Source of the DNA: Eulemur rufifrons
Taxonomy: Eukaryota; Chordata; Mammalia; Primates; Lemuridae
Assembly: GCF_041146395.1 (NCBI RefSeq)
Contig: NC_090986.1
Span: 39,840,001-39,904,000, forward strand
DNA length: 64,000 bases
Direction: 5' to 3'
The position numbers were made by a program, and so were the translations under genes. The notes under the pieces are model-generated. The model had not been told where the DNA came from. It saw nothing but the letters and a program-made list of their open reading frames with translations, and made no database searches. This document shows, piece after piece, positions 48,775 to 59,315 of the stretch (within the stretch, counting starts at the first letter, position 1; each line of letters opens with the position of its first letter).

Positions 48775-49364
48775 TGTCTGAAATGTCGGTTCTTGGTGTG
48801 CTCTTGGTCAAAGAATGACCAGACACACCAAAAGCAAGGTAAGCACGAAACGAAGTTTATTGAGGAGAGAAAGATGGGATTACAGAGCAAGAGCAAGATA
48901 CAGGTTTGTAGAGTAAGAGCAAGATACGTTCACCACAGAATGGCAAATGGGCCTCTTGTCGTAACAAAAAAGGCTTTGGTTATGGTCTGGGTCTCATTTT
49001 ATGGTGTCTGGATTGGGCCTTCCTGGTGATTCAGACATCACCATGAACTACTTTGATGGATAGTTGGGAGTTATATAACCTGAGTCTTACTGTGCATGCA
49101 GATCTCCCATAAGCCTCTTGGAAGGCCCATTGGGGGGGGCAAACTGCAATGTAGATTTAAGCTGATGACATGATAATTAGCCTTAGGTTGTCCTAGGTCA
49201 CCTTCCAGACCCTATTGTACTTTGGCATTCTTTTGCAGTTGGAGGGCTATGTTCCGATTGCCAGATTCGCAGGGTGTTCCCTCCTCCTCTAGATGCAGCA
49301 AGTGCTCCAGGTGCTTGCCTTTGTCCCCAGGAGGGCCAGAGTCCCTCACTCTAGCCACCTAACA
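48775..49364 (-). mobile_element. ERV solo LTR, antisense (group B, copy 2)
   Basis: Related to 28888-29459 and in the same orientation. On the minus strand it begins TGTTAGGTGGC and ends with AACCGACA-TTTCAGACA. AATAAA (minus) is at 48856-48861, with a TATA-like CCATAAAA about 140 bp upstream of it. Relative to copy 1 it has an extra block of roughly 90 bp (about 49107-49195) containing G8. No internal region and no clear target-site duplication. Confidence 0.85.
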
Positions 49365-49584
49365 ATTCTATTGGCATTTTAAAAGAAAAGAAAAGAAAAA
49401 GCACAATGGAGCAAAAAAAAAATGCTTTGGTCAAATGGCATAAGAATAAAATGTTATTACTTATTTGTACCCTATATAAACTTTTATTGAGTCTTTCTGA
49501 ATGTCACTTAAGAAACACTAAAAAAATTCAAATTTAAATGGAAACTAATACCAACAATTCATTGATCAAATTGCCCAGTTTCTT
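49365..49584. other. Unassigned spacer
   Basis: It has A-rich runs (GAAAAGAAAAG, A9); nothing named. Confidence 0.4.
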
Positions 49585-49746
49585 TTTTTCTTGGGGGTGG
49601 GGGACAGGGTCCCACTCTGTCACCCAGGCAGGAACACAGTGCTGCAATCATAGCTCACTGCAACCTCAAACTCCTGGCCTCAAGCCATCCTCCCACCTAG
49701 GCCTTCCAAAGTGCTGGAATTATAGGCATGAGCCACCACACCCTGC
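49585..49746 (-). mobile_element. Fossil Alu monomer (FLAM/FRAM type), antisense
   Basis: A single 7SL-derived arm, not a dimer: 'cagggtcccactctgtcacc', 'tcatagctcactgcaacctc', 'ccaaagtgctggaattatag' and 'gcatgagccaccacaccctg'. Flanking AAATTGCCCAGTTTC and AAATCACCATTTTC could be a decayed target-site duplication. Confidence 0.88.
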
Positions 49747-49789
49747 CAAATCACCATTTTCTATAGACCAAGTTGTAACTTTCTTTTCT

Positions 49790-49972
49790 TTTCCACCAGC
49801 TTTATTGAAATATAATTGACAAATAAAAATTGTAAATATCTAAGGTGTGTCTGATGTTTTGACACATGTATCAAAACCTTGTAAATGTATATACCTTGTA
49901 AAATGATTACCACAATTAAGCTAATACTCTGTGACCAACATCTCTTTCAATCTATAATGTGCAGGGCATTTG
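49790..49972 (-). mobile_element. L1M LINE 3' tail, antisense
   Basis: 'cagctttattgaaatataat', 'tgacaaataaaaattgtaaa' and 'aaaatgattaccacaattaa' are the reverse complement of an old L1M tail. Confidence 0.8.
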
Positions 49973-50429
49973 CAAATTTCCACAGGATGTTAAACTGAAA
50001 CAAAAACAAGTAGACCTCTCTTCTAGACAGTATTCACCTTGAGACCTGGTATTAAGACCAAATCCAGACCTAAAGTGCCTAAAGGCACTGCATTTTGAAT
50101 AGAGTCTACATGGGTTAGTATATTTCTGGGAACCAACAAAGGTAAGGGCAGTGAGGAATCAAGTAGAGGTTCTTATCAACAGTGCCAAATGGGCAAAGAG
50201 AGAAATCATAAGCATAGAAAAGCAATGGGCACTTCCCTATTTTGAACAAATAACATTATGCTAATATTTTCTATTTTGCAACATCTGTACACAGGCAGAA
50301 AGACAGTGTTGACAAGACCCCTCGTGTGCCTGGTGTTTTCTACAAAGACCTGGTGACATTGTCAGATGTCCTTTCCCTTCAGAACAGTGATCCTTACATC
50401 CCCAATTCACTTAGCTCCTTTCCTGACCT
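49973..50429. other. Unassigned sequence
   Basis: Nothing recognised. Confidence 0.4.
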
Positions 50430-50622
50430 TTGGCTTTATTCAATTTCTCTACAGTTTTTCTTCAATTTTGTTGATTTCTACTCTTAGCTTTATTTCTGTC
50501 CTTCCATTTATTTTCACTTTGCTTTTCATTTTCTAGCATCTTAAGACGAAACCTCAGATCACTGATTGTAGATCTTTCTCCTTTCCTAATATAAGAATTT
50601 AAAGATTTAAACTCCCCCATAG

Positions 50623-50968
50623 GGCCAGGCGCAGTGGCTCATGCCTGTAATCCTAGCACTCTGGGAGGCCGAGGAGGGTGGATTGCTCGAGGTCAGGAGT
50701 TCAAGACCAGCCTGAGCAAGAGCGAGACCCCCGTCTCTACTAAAAAATAGAAAGAAATTATCTGGCCAACTAAAAAATATATATAGAAAAAAAAATTAGC
50801 CGGGCATGGTGACACATGCCTGTAGTCCCAGCTACTCAGGAGGCTGAGGCAGTAGGATCACTTGAGCCCAGGAGTTTGAGGTTGCTGTGAGCTAGGCTGA
50901 TGCCAAGGCACTCACTCTAGCCCGGGCAACAGAGTGAGACTCTGTCTCAAAAAAAAAAAAAAAAAAAA
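50623..50968 (+). mobile_element. Strepsirrhine-type Alu inserted in L1
   Basis: A full dimer from GGCCAGGCGCAGTGGCTC to an A20 tail (50949-50968). The lineage linker (AGAAAGAAATTATCTGGCC, then AACTAAAAAATATATATAG) is present. Target-site copies AAA(C/T)TCCCCCATA lie at 50609-50621 and 50966-50978, one mismatch. CpG loss (CAGTGGCTCATGCC) shows it is older than the copies at 12.4 and 57.2 kb. Confidence 0.97.
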
Positions 50969-51385
50969 TTCCCCCATAAATACTGTTTTTGCTGCATCCC
51001 ACAAATTTTGATGTTATTATTTTATCATTCAATTTAAATTATTTTCTAATTTCCCTATTATTCCTTTGATCCATGGGGTTATCTAGAAGTATGTTGTTTA
51101 ATTTCCAAAATCTGGAGTTTCCCCAGATATGTCATTGTTATGGATTCTTAATTTAATTCTGTTGTGGTTAGAAAAGATACTCCATATGATTTTAATCCTT
51201 TCAAATTTATTGAGGCTGGTTTTAGAGCCTGGCATAATGATAGTACCATGTACATTTTAAAAGAATATGCATTTTGCAGTCATTGGCTATAGAGTTCTAT
51301 AAATACCAATTAGGTTATGATAGTTGATGGTGTCGCTCACATTGTCTACGTCCTTGTTCCTTTCCCCAGTTGCTCTACTAATTAG

Positions 51386-51888
51386 TGTAACAGAGTAGTC
51401 GCCCCTCCTCCCATAGATATGGAAGATATGAAAGCATAAAATTGAGACTGGGGAATATGTAGCAGAGGGAATGAATGGCTTGAAAAAAATGGCAAAAATA
51501 TTTTCTGTTTCTTTATCCTCTCCCCAGTCTTTTTGGGCACTGGCCTCCCTGCATCCCTGAGGCAGGGAGAAGGTCGTTTGTTCTTTGTGTTACAGGAGGT
51601 AACACAGGTGGGCCCAGGTGGGCCCAGGTGGGCAGAGGTCACAGGCTTTGTCTTTGGCAGAGATGGGACCTTTGGAATCATTAACACAGTATCCTGGAAC
51701 TGAGGGCACTCCCTTTAAAAGCTTTGTGTTTTTGTTTATATTTAGAAAATTTGGATTTTTGAGATAAGAGTCTACCATTTTTCTTCCTTTGCCGGCAAAG
51801 TAATAAACTTCTCTTTCTTTCTCTTCAAACTACTCGCTCTCGTTCTTCTGATGCAGCCTCAAGGACAAGTGCCGAGCTTTCGGTAACA
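51386..51888 (+). mobile_element. ERV solo LTR inserted in L1 (group A, copy 2)
   Basis: A 503-bp LTR from TGTAACAGAGTAG to CTTTCGGTAACA, with flanks TTAG/ATAG (4 bp, one mismatch). AATAAA is at 51802-51807. A 10-bp unit (CAGGTGGGCC) is repeated three times at 51605-51634; the related LTR at 20344 shows two units. No internal sequence adjoins. Confidence 0.9.
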
Positions 51889-52256
51889 ATAGTCAGAGAG
51901 GGGCATTAAATCTCCAAATATGATTGTGGAATTATTATTACTATTTTTTTATCTTTAATGCTTTCAGTTTTGTTTCATGTATTTGGAGGCTCTGTTATTA
52001 GGTACATGAACATTTATAACTATTATGATTTCCTGATGAATTGATCTTTTGTCATTATGAAATATTCCTATTTATCTCTAATGATACTATGTCGGGGAGT
52101 CTGTTTATCTGACATTGATATAGTCACCCCAGCATTCTTATGTACTGTTTGCATAGTATCTCTTTCTAGGTCTTTATATTTAAAGTGTATCTTTTGTAGG
52201 CAATACATAATTGGGTTTTGCTTTTTTAAATCTGTTTTGACATTCCCTGTTTCCAA

Positions 52257-52456
52257 CACTGTCTTGTAGGACTTTCTGTAATGAAATGTTCTATACTTGC
52301 ACTATCCAAAGTGATAGCCATTTACCCATATTTTTATAGAGTACTTGAAATGTGCCCAGTGCAACTGAAGAACTGCATTTTAAATTACATTTAAATTTAA
52401 TTAATTTAAATTCAAATAGCCACATGTGGCAGTGGCAGCCATATTAAACAGTACAG
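52257..52456 (+). mobile_element. hAT-Charlie non-autonomous element (MER3/MER5-like) inserted in L1
   Basis: It starts CACTGTCTTGTAGGACTTTC and ends ATATTAAACAGTACAG. The interior has 'acttgaaatgtgcccagtgc', 'aactgaagaactgcatttta' and 'aatagccacatgtggcagtg'. This is the short palindromic hAT relic common in mammals. Flanks GTTTCCAA/GTTTCATT may be the 8-bp target site. No transposase. Confidence 0.8.
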
Positions 52457-52496
52457 GTTTCATTCATTAACATTTCATGTAATTGTTGATATGGTT

Positions 52497-53255
52497 GGGT
52501 ATAGGTGTGGTATAATAAAAAATATATGTTCAGTCTTTGTTTCTGGTTTCTGGTACAGAAGTCCTAAAACTCTTGGAATTTTCTGAACAATAAGTGCTAA
52601 GAAGATGGCCCAAGGAGAAGAGGGTAGCCTAGATAGCTTCAGGGTGGGGGCTGGTCACCAGAAAAACCAACCACTTAACTGGAGGGCTGAAAATTTCAAC
52701 CCCTCTAATGTCTTCCTCACCTCCAGGGAGGGGAGAGGGGCTGGAGAGTGAGTTTATTTAATCATCAATGGCCAATGATTTAGTCAATCATACCTACATA
52801 ATGGAACTTTGGTAAAAATCACTAAACAACAGTTCAGAGAGCTTCTGGTTGGTGAACACAACAATGTGCTGGGAGAGTGGTTTGGGGCCACCCCCACCTT
52901 GTCCTGTGCATCTTTTCCATTTGGATGGTCTTGTGTTGTATCCTTTGTAACAAATCAGAAATAGTAAGTAAAGTGCTTTCCTGGGTTCTGTGAGTCATTC
53001 TAACAAATTACCAAGCCGGAGGAGAGGGTCATGGAAACCCCAGAATTTACAGTTGGCCAGGAAGAGGTGTGGATAGCCTGGACCGTATTTGCAGCTAGTG
53101 ACTGAAATGGAGGCAATCTTATGGGACTGAGCCCTTTAACTTATGGGATCTGCTGCTAACTCCATCTAGATAGTGCCAGATTTGAATTGTTATACCTGGT
53201 TGACGTGGGAGAATTGAAGAATTGGTTGTTGGAAAAGCCCACACAGTAGCAGGTC
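52497..53255 (+). mobile_element. ERVL-like LTR (MER21-type suspected)
   Basis: Phrases in order: 'tctggtacagaagtcctaaa', 'actcttggaattttctgaac', 'accacttaactggagggctg', 'gagcttctggttggtgaaca', 'ttgtgttgtatcctttgtaa', 'agtaaagtgctttcctgggt', 'ttatgggactgagcccttta' and 'gaattggttgttggaaaagc'. This is one continuous LTR about 750 bp long in the sense direction. The exact left edge against the L1 and the subfamily are uncertain. Confidence 0.75.
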
Positions 53256-53379
53256 TACTATTTTGGTTATTTTCTGTTTTGTGTCCCTCTTGAGTAATTT
53301 CTATTGATCTATCTCCAAGTTGTCTAACACTTTCCTTTGCTATATGAGTTCTAATTCCATTGCACATTCCATTCCTCTC

Positions 53380-53640
53380 CTCCGTTATTTTGAAACATAT
53401 TACTCACTTTTCAATACTCAGGTCAGTGGTTTTCAACTCTTCAAAGACTTTCCTGAATTCCCATAAGTGGATCTCACCATTTCCTTCCTTGTTGTCCCTA
53501 CTATATCCTACACATTTGTTTTTCCTGGTACCACTAACTTTATTATTAGGTTATAGCCCTGTCTCTTCCTCTTGTTAATGTCTTATTCATCTTTGATCTG
53601 TCCTCCTGAGGCTGTGATCTGTTTTTCTAATACTATGATT
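53380..53640 (+). mobile_element. L2 LINE fragment
   Basis: 'caatactcaggtcagtggtt', 'aaagactttcctgaattccc', 'gttatagccctgtctcttcc' and 'cctcctgaggctgtgatctg' follow the L2 tail with decay. Confidence 0.5.
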
Positions 53641-54069
53641 GATTCTTTTTTCAGAATCATTTTCTAAAATCTCATGATAAGATCTACTAGAAATAAAACC
53701 AGTCCCTAGAATAGAACTTTTTCTCTGCACGGACTGGACAGATGTTAATAATTCTATTCTCCAAATTCATCTAACTGAAAAAAGTTATGAAAGTAGCCCC
53801 TCTCAGAAAAATCCCTAACAACAGCACATCCTTTGTCAAGACAGTGCCCTGTTGCTATTAGATTGAATTGAAATCCACATCAATGGAAGTAATTTAATCA
53901 ACTAAAGGGATTCTGGATTCCAGCAAAGAAGAGTCTATAGGATTCCCTCAGAAGCTGTAAAAATTAGCAGCAAAATATTTAGTATTCACTAGGGAGACAA
54001 AACAACCTGTTGATGTTCACTACACATATTCCTAGGACAAATTTCCTAGCCCATTTGAGCATACAGCAG
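53641..54069. other. Unassigned sequence
   Basis: Nothing recognised. Confidence 0.4.
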
Positions 54070-54255
54070 GGTGTAGTAGAAAAAACAAAGGCTTTGGAGT
54101 AAAACAAACATGGTTTTCAATCCCAGTTCTGTTTACTAGTTGTGTGGCCTTGAAGATGTTATTTAGTCTCTTTGCCTCTGCTTTATCTATAAAATACCAG
54201 AAATGGTACTTAATATGTGCCATTATTATAAGTATTTAAAAGTATATATTTAAAG
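54070..54255 (+). mobile_element. MIR SINE
   Basis: 'aaaggctttggagtaaaaca', 'ggttttcaatcccagttctg', 'ctagttgtgtggccttgaag' and 'tctgctttatctataaaata' follow sense MIR from the tRNA-related head into the core. Confidence 0.87.
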
Positions 54256-54529
54256 CACCTAGCAAATTAAGTTTACATTGAACAAATAGAAACAATTAAT
54301 ATTCTTATTTCTATAAGCATCATTATCATTATTTATAGCATAAATCTAGTCAAGTTCATTGGAAACAATTTAGGATAGATTAAGGCTTATTTGGTAGCTA
54401 CTCCTTACAATATATTCTGTTTTGCCTAAATTCATGTCTGAAAGTGTTATTCATTCCAGCTATTCCTAGGGAATAAATAAACCTATGAGAAAGGAATTTC
54501 AAACCAAAAAACATTATCCAGGACCACAT

Positions 54530-54725
54530 CTCAACAATAGACACATATAATTTAATCCTTACAACAACCATTTAAGGTAGAGGCTATAGCAAATGAAGAA
54601 AACAAAGCCTCTGAGAGGTTAAACAACTAGCTCAAGCTCATACGGTAAAATGCAAAGCTGGGATTCAAAGTCACATCTCTGAAGTCTTCCCCTTTTAATT
54701 ACCACTCACTACTGCTCTCCAGATG
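54530..54725 (-). mobile_element. MIR SINE, antisense
   Basis: 'aatccttacaacaaccattt', 'aaaacaaagcctctgagagg', 'ttaaacaactagctcaagct' and 'aagctgggattcaaagtcac' match MIR in reverse. Confidence 0.85.
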
Positions 54726-55664
54726 ACACAAACCCTCTGTGCCCCAGTCCTCCTTCTAGTGCTCCTGGACGCCAGTCCAGTGTTTGCACCTGCTTAACAA
54801 CAAAGCCAACATGAACCAGAAAAGAAAGTGCCTTGCCATCCAGAAACCATGTCATTTTAAAGGTGCTACAAATTAAAGTGTCTAATAAAGCAGGAGGCTA
54901 CCAATATTGGTAGGCGTTTGCAATCCTGACACTAGGATTAGCTTTTCTTCCAAACACTTTGCTATGGTTTTCATTAACACTCTCAAGGGCTCTCTTGATG
55001 GCATTGCCTCTACCCCTATTTACCAGTGGAGAGAGCACAGCCGGGTTCTACCCACAGACCTCACTTACAAAACAGTCAATCATCCTCAGAGCCAGCAAAG
55101 GGACAGGTTCTCTGCTTCATGATCAGAATCCTTTCCATTTTGTTGCTTCAGTTTAATGAGTGAGAAACTTTAGTATTAAAGGCAACAGCAGATATTGAGA
55201 TCCATCACAGAGATCACATTTGTAAAGACATTCGACGACAAGAAGCCAACTTCCAATCTGGGGACTTCTGAACTGAATTGAAACATTCTCTTCTCCCCCA
55301 AATGACCAAATTTCTTGAAAATGGTTTTGTGGTCCTTATTAAAAATAAATACAAATATCACTCCTAAAAGGCATGTTGAAGCAGAGCTATAGTCAAAGCA
55401 AACATGATTTTAATTAGGCTTTTGTTTGCTCAAGAAAGGTATACTGGTTTAATTCCTAAATTTTTGGAGCACGTGTGTGTCTAAGTGATATGTAATGGAG
55501 TTTTAAGATTTAAGCTTTAATAAACTATTTTGGGGAAGCCATTATTGTGGTGATCATTTGCAATTAATCAGCTATTTGGAGAGCCACTAATTTCAACAGA
55601 ATTCCTCCATCTCTTGCTATGAATAACGTTGCCCCTAAATTCCCCCTTAGCACATAAAAAGCCA
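54726..55664. other. Unassigned non-coding sequence
   Basis: No repeat or exon recognised. Confidence 0.4.
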
Positions 55665-55790
55665 AATGTGCATGAATATGTGTATGCATATGTGTGTTTG
55701 TGTGTGTATGGTTGGGTGTATGCATGTCTATGTGTATGAGTGTTTGTATGTGCATACATGTGTATGTGCATATGTTCATATGTATGTACT
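55665..55790. repeat. Degenerate (TG)n/(TATG)n tract
   Basis: Interrupted TG, CATG and TATG units. The open frames on the minus strand over it are artefacts of the repeat. Confidence 0.9.
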
Positions 55791-56067
55791 CCTGAAAATA
55801 TTTAGAAAAGAAAGAGAATTCATGTTCTGTTAGATTCTGAGTTTAGCTAATATTTTTTTCTAGTGGTTCACCTAACACAACATAAGAAGGATAGCTCAAA
55901 AAGATCAGTAGAAAATTCACAGAATGTCCTAAAAACTAAAATGTACAGGTTCAGGGCTCAATTTTTTTTGGTTTCCAAAGTTCAAAAAGACCCTATAAAA
56001 ATTATTTATAGATTACAGTATAAGGAGGAAAGGAACTAATCTTTCTAATGCACTCTCCTTGAAAAAT
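55791..56067. other. Unassigned spacer
   Basis: A/T rich, nothing named. Confidence 0.4.
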
Positions 56068-56075
56068 AAAAACTG

Positions 56076-57135
<1,060 letters not shown>

Positions 57136-57150
57136 TAGAATTAGTCTACC

Positions 57151-57515
57151 GGCCGGGCGCGGTGGCTCACGCCTGTAATCCTAGCACTCTGGGAGGCCGA
57201 GGTGGGCGGATCGTTTGAGCTCAGGAGTTCGAGACCAGCCTGAGCAAGAGCGAGACCCCATCTCTACTAAAAATAGAAAGAAATGATCTGGACAGCTAAA
57301 AAATATATATAGAAAAAATTAGCCGGGCATGGTGGTGCATGCCTGTAGTCCCAGCTACTTGGGAGGCTGAGACAGGAGGATCGCTTGAGCTCAGGAGTTT
57401 GAGGTTGCTGTGAGCTAGGCTGACGCCACGGCACTCACTCTAGCCTGGGCAACAGAGTGAGACTCTGTCTCAAAAAAAATAAATAAATAAATAAAAAATA
57501 AAATAAAATAAAAAA
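57151..57515 (+). mobile_element. Young, near-consensus strepsirrhine Alu
   Basis: GGCCGGGCGCGGTGGCTCAC start with all early CpGs intact and a perfect B box GTTCGAGAC (57227-57235). The linker is present, and the right arm runs to CTCTGTCTC. The tail has become (AAAT)n/(AAAAT)n. Target-site copies TAGAATTAGTC(T/C)ACC are 15 bp with one mismatch (57136-57150 and 57516-57530). Confidence 0.98.
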
Positions 57516-57544
57516 TAGAATTAGTCCACCTAGGTCTAATGAAA

Positions 57545-57715
57545 AGCAACCTTCTATTAGTATTAATATATGACCTAGGTCAGGTTCCATACCTCAGTTC
57601 CTCATTTGTTAAATATGGATTATAATAATACATTTACCTTACAAAATTGTTATGAAGATTAAGTAAAATAAACATATAAGGTGACTAATATGTTAATAAA
57701 TATTCTATATTTTTT
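57545..57715 (+). mobile_element. MIR SINE fragment
   Basis: 'ttccatacctcagttcctca', 'tttgttaaatatggattata' and 'aattgttatgaagattaagt' match the MIR core and tail. Confidence 0.82.
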
Positions 57716-57949
57716 GCATAATTTTTAAAGTTTGCAAATCTAATGTTACTGGCAAGTTTGAATTTAATACCTTTGGGTTGTTTGGGGTTAGTTTTTTGTT
57801 TTATTTTTACACTTTTATTCCTCCTTGGTTTATTTTCAGATTTTCACAAATCTCAAAAAAAAATTTTATTTACCTCATGAGCCTCTCACCAGTATCATGT
57901 AGGACAGGGCTGATTTTCTGAACCTGCAGAGTATAGAGCAATATTTTAC

Positions 57950-58375
57950 AAATATTGGTTCTGAAGTCATATGGTTCTGAGTTCAAATTTGCCTCTTCCA
58001 CTCCACAATTTTAATGCATCTGACATCAGGGTCAATCTTAGAATTAATGTGTATATATAAGGTCATGTTTCCTTCTCTCCTGGAAAAGCTATTGTTAAAC
58101 CAATAATGTTTTGGTTGATGTTTTGAGTTTTGAGTAGGGTTTTTTGGGCCTTGCTTTATTTTGACATGTATGGTATCTTCATATTTAGGAAACATAGGAA
58201 TTTGTGTAATGGTAAACAATTTATTTAAACTCCATAAGTCACTGTTTCTTCATTTATAAACTATTTTACTCAAAAACCTATTTTTTAAAGTTGATATAAT
58301 ATGAATAAATGAAATAATGCATATAAAGTTCCTAGCATAGTTCCTGGCATACAGTAAATGATTTACACATGTAAG
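57950..58375 (+). mobile_element. MIR SINE interrupted by about 190 bp
   Basis: The head at 57955-58008 ('agtcatatggttctgagttc', AAATTTGCCTCTTCC) and the core plus tail at 58205-58370 ('atttaaactccataagtcac', 'tagcatagttcctggcatac') fit one MIR in sense. The middle (about 58009-58204) does not match MIR and looks like an insert of unknown kind. Confidence 0.65.
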
Positions 58376-58859
58376 TCATTAATAATTTGTATCTGCATTT
58401 TGCACTGAGATGTTAAAATATAAATAGATTCCCTTTCTCTGCAGTAAACCATAAGCCAGCCCTGGAAGGGTCTATGGTTGGAGGAGTCATTATCACTATC
58501 TTTTTCAAGAGACATACAGTAGAAGAATACAGATCTCAAATTTTAGCATTTGAATATAGGTGGGAGATTGCTATACTGTGATGGCTATTTTGACAACATG
58601 AGTGTGGAATCCAAGACTTGTAGACTGAGACCTTGAGGATGAGCAAAAGTTAGCCAGTTAAACATAGGGAAAAGAGATCTGCAAACAAGAGGAACAAGAG
58701 GTGCCAAGTCCTGAAGGTGAGAAAGAGCTCTGTGTGTTAGAGGCTAATCAGTGTTATTAATTAAGGTTTATTGTATTTATAGAATACATTATATTAATAT
58801 ATTTGACCATAAGTAACGAATGTACTTCTTTCAAGCTTAGGGGAATCCTTTCTAAATCA
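58376..58859. other. Unassigned sequence
   Basis: Nothing recognised. Confidence 0.4.
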
Positions 58860-59150
58860 CAGATCTTTAGATTCTTAAAGAACTTGGAAATCAAACTCTT
58901 TCCTTTTTGAGATGAGGAAACCAAAGTCTGGAGATAAATAAAAGAGAAGTGGAAGAAATATTAATAGAAGGTAGCTAACAAAATGGGCATCTATAACGCA
59001 TCAGGCAAGTGACATTATACACATATAGTAGATGAGGAGGCTGTGACACAGAGATATTAAATAACTCACTCAAAGCCATAGCTTTAGTAAGAGCAGAGCC
59101 AAAATTCAAATCCCGATCTACAATCCTCCAGAGCCTCAGATCGTTTTTCA
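58860..59150 (-). mobile_element. MIR-type SINE sequence, antisense (probably two fragments)
   Basis: 58865-58940 ('ttttgagatgaggaaaccaa') and 58965-59150 ('tagatgaggaggctgtgaca', 'caaagccatagctttagtaa', 'aattcaaatcccgatctaca') both read as reversed MIR-like text. Confidence 0.7.
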
Positions 59151-59174
59151 CTGTACTCCTATGGAATTTGTATG

Positions 59175-59315
59175 TGTTCATCTACTTGTGAACTTATCTC
59201 CACACTGGCATTGAAACTGTTTGTGTGTTAATTTCTGCACTAGTCTGTAAACTTCTTGGGAATCTTTTTCTATTTGCAAGCACATTTCCTGGCAGATGGA
59301 TGAATCCAACAAGAT
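59175..59315 (+). mobile_element. L2 LINE fragment
   Basis: 'gtgttaatttctgcactagt', 'ctgtaaacttcttgggaatc' and 'cacatttcctggcagatgga' follow the L2 3' region. Confidence 0.6.

Larger units (their letters stand above)
50430..52496 (-). mobile_element. Old L1M ORF2 endonuclease-region fragment, antisense, with nested insertions
   Basis: Four L1 pieces read as one element once the inserts are skipped: 50430-50622, 50969-51385, 51889-52256 and 52457-52496. On the minus strand they correspond to the start of L1 ORF2. Landmarks on the + strand are 'gctgcatcccacaaattttg', 'gaagtatgttgtttaatttc', 'tagagttctataaataccaa', 'catgtatttggaggctctgt' and 'aaagtgtatcttttgtaggc'. The + strand text just before the LTR (CTACTAATTAG) continues after it (TCAGAGAGGGGC), as in uninterrupted L1. 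The coding frame is broken by stops. Confidence 0.88.

Noticed and set aside
48679..49029. 116-codon plus-strand frame
   Set aside because: It overlaps the antisense ERV LTR at 48775 and a T run; composition artefact.
49538..49819. 93-codon plus frame with [20 protein letters not shown]
   Set aside because: This is the familiar translation of an antisense Alu arm.
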